Below, piece by piece: positions 24,901 to 37,439 of a stretch of DNA of 64,000 nt. The stretch lies in contig JAREIK010003411.1 in the NCBI GenBank assembly GCA_029783825.1, positions 1,628,966 through 1,692,965 on the forward strand. Reading direction: 5' to 3'. The notes below the pieces were generated by a model. That model was not told the DNA's origin, did no database searches, and was given only the letters and a program-made list of their open reading frames with translations. Every line of letters starts with the position of its first letter. The stretch's first letter is position 1. The DNA comes from Sapria himalayana. Its lineage: Eukaryota > Streptophyta > Magnoliopsida > Malpighiales > Rafflesiaceae. The position numbers and the translations under genes are program-made.

Positions 24901-26361
24901 TATTGAATTGTGGATCAAGAGTCGCCTACATATGTGGAAAGACCTGTGCCAAGTCCTCCCTTTTCTATACGGTGATTTTTAGCAGCTTATTCACGTTTCT
25001 TTTTATATTCAAGAGTATTCCAATGTTGCTGCTAGCTTTCTTATACATCTTCTGGTATATTATCTTCATTTTCCCCTTTGATTCACATCTTGCACAACTG
25101 ATCCTCATATCGCTTTCCTGCCACCATATAAAATATTTTCTTGACTAATGCATCACTTGAATCATCCCAGTTACATGTTTAATTAAAAATATATATATAT
25201 TTCAACAAATAAAAATGCATAATTACATACAGTACTTGTAGCACAATGTGATTTTGAAATAACACAATATTAACATGTTTGAATGATCTTAAACCATCTT
25301 TTCTTTTGTATGCGGCACATGAAAAAATGATAAGGGGCTTAAAATATTGAAATATAAAGATGTAGTTACACTTATTGCTACTAAAATCATTCTCTCTCTA
25401 ATTTTAGACGAATAGATCAATAAATAATCTAATATTTTAACTTTATAAGCAATAATATCATCATGTATCATAACTTTCAAAGAGAGAGTAGAATAATAAA
25501 TGGAAGCAATATGTTATGTTTCATATTAATACCCCACTGCAACCAGTCTAAAAACATTAAAGAAAAAGGGAGCAAATCCAAATGAGATACTACACCATCA
25601 TACCAAACATCTATAGAATCTCTTTTCTAACACTTATGTGATCTTATTAAGCACAACACAAGTTCAGCTCCTTAGAGCATTCAGGTTACCTTATCAAGAT
25701 ATGTATCTCTTTTTGCTCCTATTTATAAAAATTTCACCATTTTATATCCTTCAATTGCATAGACCACCTATTGGCTTCTCAGTATCTTATCAAATGAATA
25801 TCATACCACCTATTGGTTACTTGCTTAATATTGTATCAAATGAAACTAAAGGCTATTCATTCACGTTTTAGAATGTATATGGATTCATAGTTATTCAGAA
25901 CTGGACTTACACTATATTATTTTAAGCTTAGATACCAAAAACCAACATAACATAAGCTGCAAAAAAACACAATAATATTTTCATTACCCTCAAACACGTA
26001 CACTTTCACCACATTTGAAAGGTGATTCAATATACATACAATAACCCAACAAAATAGTATTTAGTTCACATAGATATATTAAAAGAATCTTGTCAAGTGT
26101 GCAATGGTAACAAGAGAACAAGTACAAATGAAATACCTTAAATTTGTCCCAATAGAACTCCTTAGTGTTGGCAGACACCAACCTTCATGTTGCACCTTTT
26201 TTTCTAGTCTATGCTTGAAAATCTTAGTAATGTCCGTTAAAGCACTTGGAAGAAATCTATTTCAAAATTTACAAAATAATAGTCAATGTTAGATCTCATA
26301 TGAAAATAAATTATCTTGTAAAGCAACTAACCAAAAAATAATAAGTGGCATGATAAACATT
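24901..26361. other. AT-rich stretch with no gene recognised
   Basis: Short frames only. Nothing here matches a host or transposon domain, and I could not find the missing CACTA terminus in it. Confidence 0.45.
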
Positions 26362-26664
26362 TTAAGCATACATGGTCTTTCTATCAACTATTTCTATATT
26401 CTTTCTCCGTGTGATATCACATGTGGTTGATGACATGGTTGGTGCTGATGTGGTAGAAGACTCCAGATTAGTATGTGGGGCAGGTGGTGACAAATTCTCC
26501 ACATTGAGGGTAGGTGTCAAACTTATAGCTGGTGGGGTAGTGCTTATAGGTAGGATGGCTGGTGCAGATAGTTTATTTGCCCCTTGACTTGCAGAATTAG
26601 TTCTTCTCCTTCCTGAAGGGCAACCTCTCAGACCTTCAATGAACATAATTACAAAATAACACAT
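26362..26664 (-). pseudogene. Pro/Ser/Thr-rich ORF, possibly CACTA-associated
   Basis: A frame of 100 codons with GCPSGRRRTNSASQG followed by a Pro/Ser/Thr-rich stretch. It lies on the same strand as, and downstream of, the DUF4216 ORF, between it and where the other CACTA end should be. Low-complexity PST-rich exons occur in CACTA accessory proteins, but I recognise no domain. It could be chance coding potential. Confidence 0.3.
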
Positions 26665-26843
26665 TTATAATGAAAATGCCTACTATAAAGTACATACATA
26701 TGCAAAAAAAAATACTAGTAATTGAAAACAATATTATAAATATATTCATAAGGCCACAATAATATAAAGGCTTCGATCTTCAATATTGGTCACATTATCA
26801 TTATCATCATCTATTTCTTTATATTCTTCATCTGACTCTATTT

Positions 26844-27437
26844 TTAGTTCCACATCTCATTTTCTTGAAGTTCTATATCATCAATGTCTACAAAAGGATA
26901 ATTGTGATCAACTAATGATTGAGGTTCTTTGTCTACTGCAATATCAATATAATGGTTTTTGATGACATCTTCTTGAAATGCTCCTACATTTGATAGCAAA
27001 ATTTTTGATGTATCGGTTACTTCCACGACCCCCCAAGCTTTTATCTTACAAATAGCCCTCCAATTACCCATGTTATTTCTTGTGCTTGGATAAGATGCAT
27101 AATAGACCTGCATTGCTTGCTCCACGAGAATAAATGGTTCATATCTATTGAATCTTCTCATGTGGTTCACATCAACAAGCTTATACTCAGGGTGACTTCT
27201 TTTACCTATGCTTGGTGTCGGATCAAACCACTGACAATTGAATAATAGGACTCTCTTCAGTGGTAATGTAGGGTATTCCAACTGTAAAATCTCCATTAGT
27301 TGACCATACAAGTTCAATTCTATTACACTAAAATTATAACCCTTTATGCACACTCCACTATTTATAGTTACTTTATTTGATCCATGCCCCAAAGTGTGAA
27401 ACTTATATCCATTTACATAATATCTAGGAAATGTCAT
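26844..27437 (-). pseudogene. CACTA (En/Spm) TNP2-type protein fragment, DUF4216 region
   Basis: A 197-residue frame. LYGQLMEILQLEYPTLPLKRVLLFNCQWFD, YKLVDVNHMRRFNRYEPFILVEQAMQVYY and NWRAICKIK follow the DUF4216 pattern found at the C-terminal side of CACTA transposases of the TNP2 class: a strand ending in VLLF-C-W-D, then the EPF-LA-QA-QV-Y block. It ends with an acidic tail. The catalytic TNP2 part that should lie upstream (27500-29000 on the - strand) is not recognisable, so this is a remnant or an internally deleted element. It faces the CACTA terminus at 29410. Confidence 0.7.
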
Positions 27438-29044
27438 AACACCTCATAAAGGTCATTTATGAATTAGCTGGATTTATTCGAAATTAGGTCATGAGCCTAT
27501 AGAAAAATTGAAAGTTATAAGAAGTATGGGTAACTAAATCCAACATTATATATATATATATATATAGTTGAATTTTTATTACTCACATGTGCCTCAAACC
27601 AAGATGCAAAGTCTTTATCAAGTTTAGCATCAACTTCGGCTTCTTCGACATATAAGTCCTACTCTTTGAGCTAGATCTACTGTTTAATGTTTTATTTTCA
27701 CAACATTTGAGCAAATATATTGTTTTGGTATATGATTGTAGGTAGCCCCTTATAAATGGATGCATATACAGGAAGCTTTTATTAATTTGTATAACTATGT
27801 TAATGCAAATGCAAATTAAAAATGCACATACTACATAATAGTCACAGCTGTAGTCATTAGTTATAACTAGCATGTTAAACAAGAAAAGGTAAAAATAAAG
27901 CATGTTAGTAAGAATTTCTAGAAACTTAGAATATAGAAAACAACGTTTTATGACACAAATATAAGAAAATATACACATTTGGCATGAATTTCAAAGTGAA
28001 TTGTTTTTAAACATAAAGCTCTCTTCTTTCACCACCACATTTCCTTCCCACCATATTGGCCTAGGATTTTCATTAACAAAAATAGCTAACCACTTGCCGC
28101 ACAAAACTTTTGCAAGCAATATCTCCCCTGTATCTACCTTTGGATGATAGTTTGTGGCTTCAAGCTTCCCCATGTATATCTTTTGATGAGGAAGTTTTAG
28201 TGCCAAAATAATATGAAAATATAATTAAATAAATGCAAGAACTAAGTGCAAGTTTCTGCCAAAAATTCATAGCTTCTTTTGTTTAATGTTATAGTATTTC
28301 GGGGTAGTTTTTCTTTTATCTTTTAAGATTCAGGTCATTATTTTTTTTAAAGAAAACCCCAAACACCATATCATGGGAGACCTAGCTTTTAATTGAATGT
28401 TGTCCTTTTGTTGAGGGTGTGAAGAAATACATTCACAATGTATCAATGCTTACTTCAATTGAGGATTCTATCCATGAAGACCCTTCCTCTCAAGAACTAA
28501 TTAAGCTACATAAGGGAGAGAAATAACAGTTTGATAATGTTTTTTTCCTCCATAATGAGGCAAAAGAAGCAAAATGAAGAAGAACAACATACCAGCAAAA
28601 TAAAATCATCAACCGAATCAAAGTAAGACATCTACGATTCTGATAATAACCCAAATCAGTGCTGTGATTTCTATTAGCACGGGAGTTTTTGCAAGCAAAC
28701 ACACGAGTCATTTTTGAGCAAAACAGAAGAAAATGATGGTGGTGCTACTGACGGTAGTAACTAAATATGACGGTGATGGATGGCAGTGGGGTGATGATAG
28801 CTGGTAGTGATTGGTAGAAATTACATTGGATTGGCATGACTAGGGAAATTTAGGCCGCTGTCTAAACAAAAACTGAAGAGAATAAGGTTTTAGGTTTAGG
28901 TTAAAGTGGCTTATGAGATTTTGCAAAAAAACTAAAATAAAGTGACTTAGGGAAGCTCAAAATTAGTGATGGAACTAAATATCTGTCGTTATTCCCAACT
29001 TTATTTTTTTTTTGCTAGAATACTAAAAGTTCCATAGCGTAGAA
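27438..29044. other. Interior of CACTA fragment, no further domain recognised
   Basis: Contains - strand frames at 27583-27978, 27991-28206 and 28490-28711 with no domain I can name. They may be exon relics of the CACTA element. Confidence 0.35.
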
Positions 29045-29255
29045 ACTGATAATTTATTACTAATATAATGACGAAACTAATAATCTGTTGCTTTTATAAT
29101 GATGGAACTGATAATTTGTCGCTAATATAATGATGGAACTAATAATCCATTGCTAATATAATGATGGAACTAATAATCCGTCGCTAATATAATGACGAAA
29201 CTGATAATCCATCGCTAATATAATAATGGAACTAATAATCCATTACAATCCAATA
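29045..29255. repeat. 31-bp subterminal tandem array of CACTA element
   Basis: Seven units in exact 31-bp register (29045, 29076, 29107 and so on to 29231), each actgataatcc or actaataatcc followed by gtcgctaatataatgatgga with variants. Repeated short motifs of this kind near the tip are the transposase-binding regions of CACTA elements. Confidence 0.9.
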
Positions 29256-29279
29256 GCTCCTGTCAATTTCCCACCTTAT

Positions 29280-29410
29280 TTTGATGAAGGAAAATTATCT
29301 GTCGGTAAATCGGTCGCTAAGTTGATTTTCCGTCGCAAATTCATTGCAAATTTTTAATGGATAAAATCCATCACTAAATTCTATCGCTAAATCGGCTATT
29401 TTTTGTAGTG
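29280..29410 (-). mobile_element. CACTA (En/Spm) terminus
   Basis: The block ends ttttttgtagtg, which inward on the - strand is CACTACAAAAAATAGCCGAT, the canonical plant CACTA tip. It is preceded by repeated gtcgctaa/tcgctaaatcgg subterminal words. The 3 bases outside are att. The matching CACTAC end was not found to the left, so the element cannot be bounded. Confidence 0.8.
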
Positions 29411-31200
29411 ATTTACTTTATTACTTGTACAACCCATATACTTATGAAATTTTATAGGATGCACACACATGTCTAATGAGTTTTTGGTGTAATGTCGAGA
29501 ATCATCAAGAGTTTAGTATCATAAAAAAGTTACAATAAGTTTTTAGCAATGCTATTCATTTTGATTGGCTTAATGGCTACTTATCACCTAGTGTTGTGTC
29601 TCATGCCTTTCCTATCACACACAATTGCTCTCTTAGCCCTCTATCTCAATAGATGTCCTTTTATTCTTTCAATTTCTTCCGAAGGTATTGGCTTAGTCTT
29701 AGATATTTAGTGCATAAAATTGTATGACTACAAAACAAATAAAAAGCAAACAAATACAAAACAATACTAATTGTCTAATCAACTAAAAAACAGAGCTATT
29801 TTTTTAGTAATTTGGTCGACTCAAAAGCAACTCAATCAAAATAAACTCGATCATCAAGAATGACACAAAAAACTTATCGTAGCTTTGATATAATGCCAAA
29901 ACTTGATGGTTCTCAACACTATACCAATAGCTCATTAGGTGTGTGTGCGTGTCTAATAGAATTATGCAAGTATATGGATAATATAAATAATAGAGTAAAT
30001 ATAAGTCTTAATATTAATCTCACGAGAATTAATATGACACTTTGATCAAGTTGTAGTGAATTAGCTAACTGCTCAAGTTGAGAAGATAAAACTATATCTT
30101 AGATAGATATTTATATTCTAGGATTGATTAGTTAATGGGTCATACATATAATAATAGAATTTTTGGTGATGTCACAATGCATGATAATGTTTTCTTTGGA
30201 TATTACGGTAATGTCATACTTATTTGTTATATGAATAGTTGGAGAATGTAGAATCTCTCATCATCTTTGTTAGTATTCAAGAGGTTATCAACCATGAGCT
30301 ATCATCATCATAGTTGGTCATATTATGGTTGTTCCTCGGTATACCCCTCACAATCCATTGAAGTTATACATTTACCTATCTATTAGTCATCCCTTAATTT
30401 TTCCTCCTTTAGGTAATACGTCAACTACCTTTAATAATTGTTTTGAATATGCATCTCCATTCTCTAGCCTCAATTATTTGAGATGACATATAAATATGTG
30501 ATTATCTTTGTCCCATATGACTTTCATAGGTGGAATTACCAGGGTAAATTACATTTAATTGATTTGATTATTATACTAATGAAGTTAAAAGCACAAATAC
30601 TATTATGATTACATCATTGTATGTCATCTAAGACAATTGAGATAAAAAAATAGAGATGCATAGTTAAAGTAATCATCAAGGGCTATTGATGTATTGTCTA
30701 AAAGGAGTATGAATTATAAGGTGGACAATAGATAGGTAAATGTGTAGCTTTGATGGATAATAATATGTCTATTGAAGGCACAACTACAAGAGGAATATCC
30801 ACAATGGTGATATAACATGGATAATAACCTCTTGAATACTAACAAGGCGATGAAAGATCTCATATTATTTAGTCTTTCATCTAGCAAATAGGTATGATAC
30901 TGCATAATACTCAAAAAAACATCATCATAAATAAGAAAGTAAGCCAACCTTAGAATCTAAGAAGATTTTTGAGACACAATTTTATCTTCTCAGCTTAACT
31001 AGTTGATATATTTTCTGCAACTCAATCAAAGTGCCAAACTAATTTTTATGAGATTGATTTATTGACTTGCATTCATTTTATTACTAATATAACCTATATA
31101 CTTATGAAATTGTGTTGGTCACACATATGTCTAATGAGCTTTTGGTATAATTCAAAGAACCATTGAATTTTTGACATTATAGCAAAGTTGCAAAAATAAC
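29411..31200. repeat. LTR-family copy C, including an inverted pair
   Basis: 29860-30590 (forward) and about 30690-31200 (reverse) are inverted copies of one sequence. In one orientation the shared phrases are aaaacttgatggttct/aaaattcaatggttct, agctcattag, cactttgat..agttg and gagaagataaaa. A third partial copy at 29411-29560 abuts the CACTA tip. The same phrases occur at 32331 and about 37680. Confidence 0.6.
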
Positions 31201-32330
31201 TAGAGTAGAGGTTGTTGATCACAACCTAGAGTAGTAAGGTGCATGAGTAGGATTGATTGATAGAGATTTTCCCTTGCTTGTAGTTGTTGCCTTTGGTTTT
31301 TAAATGTCTCTTCAATTTATGAATTTCCCATTAAAATTTTGGGTAGTGGATAGATGGATAAGATTGCTGTAGTAGAAGCTCCTAACTAATCATCATCTTA
31401 CCTAGCAACCAACACTAGTATTCTAATGACTACCATGGATGATAGAATAGATCAAAGTGATGGTCCAGTCATAGCATCGTCATTGGTGGGAGAAAAGACA
31501 TCCATCTAACCAAAAGCCTCATTCTAATACATCTCCATCTATGTAAGTCAAGTTTAGCCCATCAAATGCTTGCCACTTTTCAAGGTACCTTCATTCCTAC
31601 TCAATGAAAAATCTAAGCTCATTTTGAGGCTAGGATATTATTGACTTTTTTCATGAGGCATCACATAATGATCTTATAGGTCAAGTCTTGTGGATAAATT
31701 GACCTAATGAATCCTTTTTAGGTCATTTTGGTGTTGTTTAGGTCTTTCATGTCTTGTTGGTGTAGTTAATGGTATGCTCTTGTTGTTTTTGATCTTTTGG
31801 GTGATAATAAGTCTAAGCTAGATTTTAAAAGTGGTGTGGTGAACATGCTTTTATTCATATCACTTGGATGGGGCAAAATTAGAAGAACTCAATGGTTTTA
31901 GAAATAGTCTCAGACTCATCAATAGTCAAAACTAATAAATCTCTTTTTGAATACCCTAATCATGAATTAGCTCTCATCAGCAAATAATCAATTGTAGAAT
32001 TAGATGTTGATAACAAATATGGTGGTACGAAGCATAATAACATGGTGATGAAGAAAACAATGTCGACAAATATGATCTTGTTGAAATAGAAAAATATTTA
32101 GTCTAATGATGAAAACATGGTTTGGGAATGATTGTGTGATCAATCAATCTATAGTTTGGGAGTGAAGTTGAAGAAGAGAACATGAGGCATTGTAATATTT
32201 TTCTTTCATAATGATGAGAAGATACTTAGACTAATATATGATTTGGAAGCTTAGTATAAAACATGAAATGATAAACCATACTAGTATATGAAAGGCAGAG
32301 AGTTGAATCAGAAGCAACCCTAAAATTTGG
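31201..32330. other. Unassigned stretch, no gene supported
   Basis: Short broken frames with no recognisable domain. It sits between LTR-family copies and is probably retroelement-derived. Confidence 0.35.
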
Positions 32331-32687
32331 TTGAATCAGATGTTATTGTTGCAAATTTGTTATGGTAACAAAACTTTTTGTGACATAGTCTCAAAAGCTC
32401 ATTGGATAATTATCTCTTCTTTAACAAAGTTCTACAAATATATAAATTACACAAATAGTAAAGTAGACTTAAGTCTAGATATCTATCTCATAGAGATAAT
32501 GTTGGTAGTCTAAGAAACTAATAATGAACTAACTACTACCCATGCTGAATTGATAAACATGGGTTTTTGATATGATACTTAGACTCTAAGATTGACTCAC
32601 TTTCTTGTGTATAATAATATTTTCTTTAATATTTAGACAATGTTATGTTCATAAATCAAATTTTTCTATTTGACTCTAATCTTATCA
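32331..32687. repeat. LTR-family copy D (fragment)
   Basis: Carries agctcattggataattatctc, ttctacaaatatataa, tagatatctatctcatagagat and gactcactttcttgtgtata. These parallel 37680-37940 in the same order and orientation. It lies at the pol end of gypsy-3, where a 3' LTR would be expected. Confidence 0.5.
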
Positions 32688-35452
32688 TAGGGTGTCACTA
32701 TGGTAATTATAAATAATTCCCACTATGCTCAATGTTATAGTTTTACTAGCAAATGACAAGTTTTTCTAAAAATAAGTTTATATGGAGGCATACCCAGGGA
32801 TGTCTTGAATGTCATTCTATTTGAGACTAATTTTTTTTAATAGATTGTCTATCTTATTCAATATATTCTTGATCTACTTATTTGATATTTTCACTTGCCC
32901 ATTTATCTGTTGATAATATGAAAGTCTCATTTTATGTCCAGTCTCATGCTTAGCCAAGTAAGCTCCGAATAATGTGTTACAATCATAGCTTCATAGATTA
33001 TTTATTATATCACAATATATCAAACCATGTGAAAATATTATTGCGTAGGAAACTAATAACTATCTCTGTATCATTCTTTTGAGCGATTATTATTTCAACC
33101 CATTTTAACACATAATTCAATGCTAATAGTATGTATTCATTTCCAAATGCTGCAATGAATGGTCCATGAAATTTATTTTCCATATATTAAAAATTACTAC
33201 TTCAAAGATGTTGGGTAGAACCTCTTTTTACCAACATATGTTACACAATCTTTACAATCTATTACACATTTGAACCATGTTCTTACAATCTCTAAATAAA
33301 GAGCCAAAAAAATTTAGATTGTAATATCTTTTGGGCACTTTTATTACCTCTAAAATATATTTAATAAGGGGAAGAGTATCATTTGACGATAATATTAGTC
33401 TGTTCATCTTCTAGTAGACATTTTTTATGACATGATTCATGTATCTTCTGAATAGTAATGGATGATTCCATAGGTAGTTTCTCATGTCATACAAAAACTC
33501 TCTTTTGATGTGACATTAGAGAAGGTAGAAAGACATCACATGCTATATAATTAATAAAACTAGCATATTAGGACAAGTGAATTTTCATCATCAAAATCTT
33601 CTCATTTGAGAAGTTCTTTGAAATTTCAGCTCCTCCTCTATAGTTCCCAATAGATTCTAAGTGTGATAAATGGTCGGCTATCATATTGGCACTTCCATTT
33701 TTATCTCTTATTTATTTGCTATCACAATTTGCATTGATGTGTGATTCATGTTAATCACTATATTTGCTTCGAGAATATAAGATTAGAATTTTTAGTGATA
33801 AAACAAAATGGCTAAAATTTCTTTTTAGTAGTTTTATAGTTTACTTGGGCTTTATTCATGGTCTAACTAGTATATAAAATGATACTAAAGACTATCTCTT
33901 TTCTACCCCCAATACAGCTCCAAGTGCATATGTGCTTGTATTACACATAATCATAGGGTGTCACTATGGTACTTATAAATGATTCATACTATTAAGACTT
34001 CAAATTTCTTACAGAATAACTTGTAAGGGAGTTGAAAACTAATACATTTTCTCCTATTTTGAACTCTTTCCTTTGTAATTTCTTGTTATGTTATTTTTTT
34101 TTTGTTGTCTTTGTAAATCCAAACATTGTCATATGCTTTATTACTCTATTATTCTAGTTCACTCCAATAAAAAACTTTTTTTTCTTTGATATCCCTATTT
34201 TATAATTCATTTGTCCTATTTCCCACTGTGCTCAATGTTCGAGCTCGACTAGCAAATGATAAGTTTTTCCAAAAATAAGTTCATATGGAGGCATACCTAG
34301 GGGTGTCTTGAACGCCATTCTATTTAAGACCAATTTTTTTAATAGATTGACTATCTTTTTTAATATATTCTTGATCTACCTATTTGATATTTTCACGTGC
34401 CCATTTGTCTATTAATAATATGAAAGTCCCCGCTTATGTCTAGTCTCATGCTTAGCCAAGTAAGCTCCAAATAATGTATGACAAAAATAGCTTCCTACAT
34501 TATTTATGATATCGCACTGTATCAAACCATGTGAAAATATTATTGGGTAGGAAACGAATAACTATCTTTGTATCATTCTTTTGTGTGTTATTTATTTCAA
34601 CCCATTTTAACATATAATTCATTGCTAATAGTATGTATTCATTTCCAAATACTACAAAGAATGGTCCATGAAATCTATTTCTCATATATTAAAAATTTCT
34701 ACTTCAAAGATGTTCGTAGGCAAGATCCTTTTTTACCTAGATATGTTACCCAATCTTTAGTATTTATCAAATATTTGCACCATGTTCTGATAATCTCTAA
34801 ATAAAGAGCCAAAAAAAATTCAGATTGTAATATCTTTTGGGCACTTTTATTATATATTCCATAAGGGAAAGTGTAACATTTGAGGATAATATTAGTATGT
34901 TCATCTTCTAGTAGACATCTCTTTACGAAATGATCCATGTATCTTCTGAATAGTAATGGATCATTCCATAGGTAGTTTCTCATATCATACAAAAATTATC
35001 TTTTGATGTGACATTAGAGAAGGTAGAAGGACATCGCGTGCTACGTAATTAATTAAATCAACATGCTAGGACAAATGAGTTTTCATCATCAAAATCTTCT
35101 CATTTGAGAAGTTCTTTAAAATTTCAGCTCCTCCTCCATAGTTCCCAATAGATTCCAAGCGGGATAAATGGCCAACTATCACATTGTCACTTCCTTTTTT
35201 ATCTCTTATTTCTTTTCTATCAAATATTGCATAGATGCATGATTCAAGTAAATCACTATATTTGCTTCTAGAATATAAGATTAGAATTTTTAGTCATAAA
35301 ACAAAATGACAAAGATTTCCTTTTAGTAGTTTTATAGTTTGCTTGGGCTTCATTCAAGGTCTCACTAGCATATGAAATGATACTAAAGACTTTATCTCTT
35401 TTCTACCCCAATACAGCTCCAAGTGCATATGTGCTTGTGTTACACATAATCA
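32688..35452 (-). repeat. Tandem duplication inside gypsy-3 pol
   Basis: Unit 1 is 32688-33948 and unit 2 is 33949 to about 35452. Both begin atcatagggtgtcactatgg and both end with ccaatacagctccaagtgc and cacataatca. Unit 2 has about 240 bp (34000-34218) that unit 1 lacks. The copies are similar but clearly diverged. Confidence 0.8.
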
Positions 35453-37430
35453 CAAGTGGTCCCCCACATTATGGTATTGTTAAAATTGACATTTTTATTG
35501 AATTTTTCTTCGGCTCTTCAAAAGCATTAACACATTCTTTACTAAAGTTGAAAATCATTTTGTTTTCTAATAGTATGCACAATGGTTTTACTATCTTTGA
35601 GAACTTATTGATAAATCTCTGATATAACCTAATATGTCAAATAAAACTACAAACCCATTGATATTTGTAGGATGAGGTAGAGTTTGAATTACTAATTATC
35701 AACCTCTAGTTCTCTAGTAATGACTAAATATCTTAGTATAATCTTTTCCTTTACCATGAAATGATATTTCCTGAAGTTAAGAGAAAAATTATTCTATTTA
35801 CATTAATTTAATACAACTTATAATTTTTTCAAACAACCTTTAAAAGAATATACGTACATAGAAAAGTCATCCATAAATACCTCCTTGATTTTCTCACAGA
35901 GGTCGATAAAGATCATATTCTTATATCTTTGAAAAGTAGCTAAAGTATTGAAAAGATCAAATCTCATTTGGAATATAAAAGTTCCATGTGGATAAATGTA
36001 AGTAGTCTTTTCTTGATCCATTAGGTCATTCAAAATATCATTGTATCTCAAATATCTATTTAGAAAATAATAGAAGGAATACCTTGAGATTTTGCCCGAA
36101 ACCCGGCCCATGAAAGAAATCAAGTAGTGATCATTCCTTACTTTTTTTGTTTAATTTCTAATAATCCATGACTATGGCCATCTAGTGGTTACACATGTGG
36201 ATATTTCTTCATCATTTGAAGTTTTCACAACAATCAAACCTCTTTTCTTTGGTACCATGTGAATTTGACCAACTCATGGAATATCTAATATGACATAAAT
36301 GATCCTCACACTGAACAATTTTATAATTTATTTTTTTACTACATCATTCATTATTAGATTCATCCTTCATTGGCATTCAATTATTAGTGTTTCACAATCT
36401 TTCATAAATATCTTGTGTATGAGTATTAATGGACTAATTATTTTGATATTTTTAATTGACCAAGCTATAGTATTGTATATTTCTTTATCTTTTTCATCAT
36501 GGTAACCTATATTTCTTTAATCAGTGCAACTAAAATGATGATTGAATTTGTCTTATCTTTCCTCAAGAAACAAAAATGAATGTGACTGGGTAGCACTTTT
36601 AAAATTAGTCAATATGAAGTTTTCCATGTTTTGAGGTATTCTTCTTCTAGGAGTCATGGCATCAAATATACCTTCCATCATGATTGTTGCAGTTTTGAGA
36701 TTAGTTGTTACTTTTTCCTCTAGTTGTGTGATTTTTTTGAAGTCACTATATTTGCATTTGTTCTCTAGATTTTTATTGCCATGTTGTTGGGATATGGTGT
36801 GGTTTCTTCATTATTCAGCTTCATCAACATTGTAGTTTTTTCTTCTTTTGCTTGTGAAATCATGAGTTCTGACAAAGTCATCACTTTCTTTTGTACATCT
36901 ACTCCTTTGGTTATTTCTTTGGTTTTCTACCTTTAATTTGGCACTATTTTTAAGTGTTATGGATAGTATCTTCTTGAATTCTTCCAAATATCACTTGGTA
37001 CACCATGGATTCTTTTCCCCCTCATTATTAATGTTAGTTGTCCAAATTAATTCTTACTATCTATTTGTATCTTTTTCCATATATATACTCTCATTTTTCT
37101 CCATTAGTATTACAAAAATAATTTCTTCTATTGATGGCATGTCTATCATATATAGACTATCATGTAGTAATAGTTTTTCTTGACTTCCATATTATATATG
37201 TTCATGACTTATAGTATTATGATGATATACAAATAGAAATCATTTTTAGGTCAAAAAATAATTCCAATTATTTGTAGTGAATTAACTTCTTTAACTTGAT
37301 AGATGGTATTGAAATTGATCATCTCCTAATATTTCCAAGCTTATTCATTTGTGTTGGTTGGGCTACATTCTATCCTAGAGTAGATATTGTCGTCATCCAT
37401 GATCTTTCTCTTAGTTTTTTTGTTTCAAAA
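32688..37430 (-). pseudogene. gypsy-3 (Athila/Tat-like) gag-pol remnant
   Basis: On the - strand from right to left: a diffuse gag region (about 36500-37430), RT at 35818-36123 with YSFYYFLNRY...YNDI, DQEKTTYIYPHGTF, FDLFNTLATFQR and a VFMDDFSMY catalytic block, RNase H around 35280-35460 (ASxTLNEAQ...Y..T), then the integrase zinc-binding region (34699-34992) and the integrase core (34500-34685, HGPFFVVFGNEYILLAMNYMLKWVE). The spacing of DQEKTTF, FMDDF and GPF..S.GN.YIL.AVDY.SKWVE phrases is that of plant Athila/Tat elements. Stops are frequent. The pol end is tandemly duplicated. LTR-family copies D and E flank it. Confidence 0.75.
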
Positions 37431-37439
37431 GTTCTCTTA

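Noticed and set aside
29045..29255. Regular 31-bp repeats that could suggest a CRISPR array
   Set aside because: Units are directly adjacent with no unique spacers, no cas genes occur, and they lie next to a CACTA tip in a plant genome.
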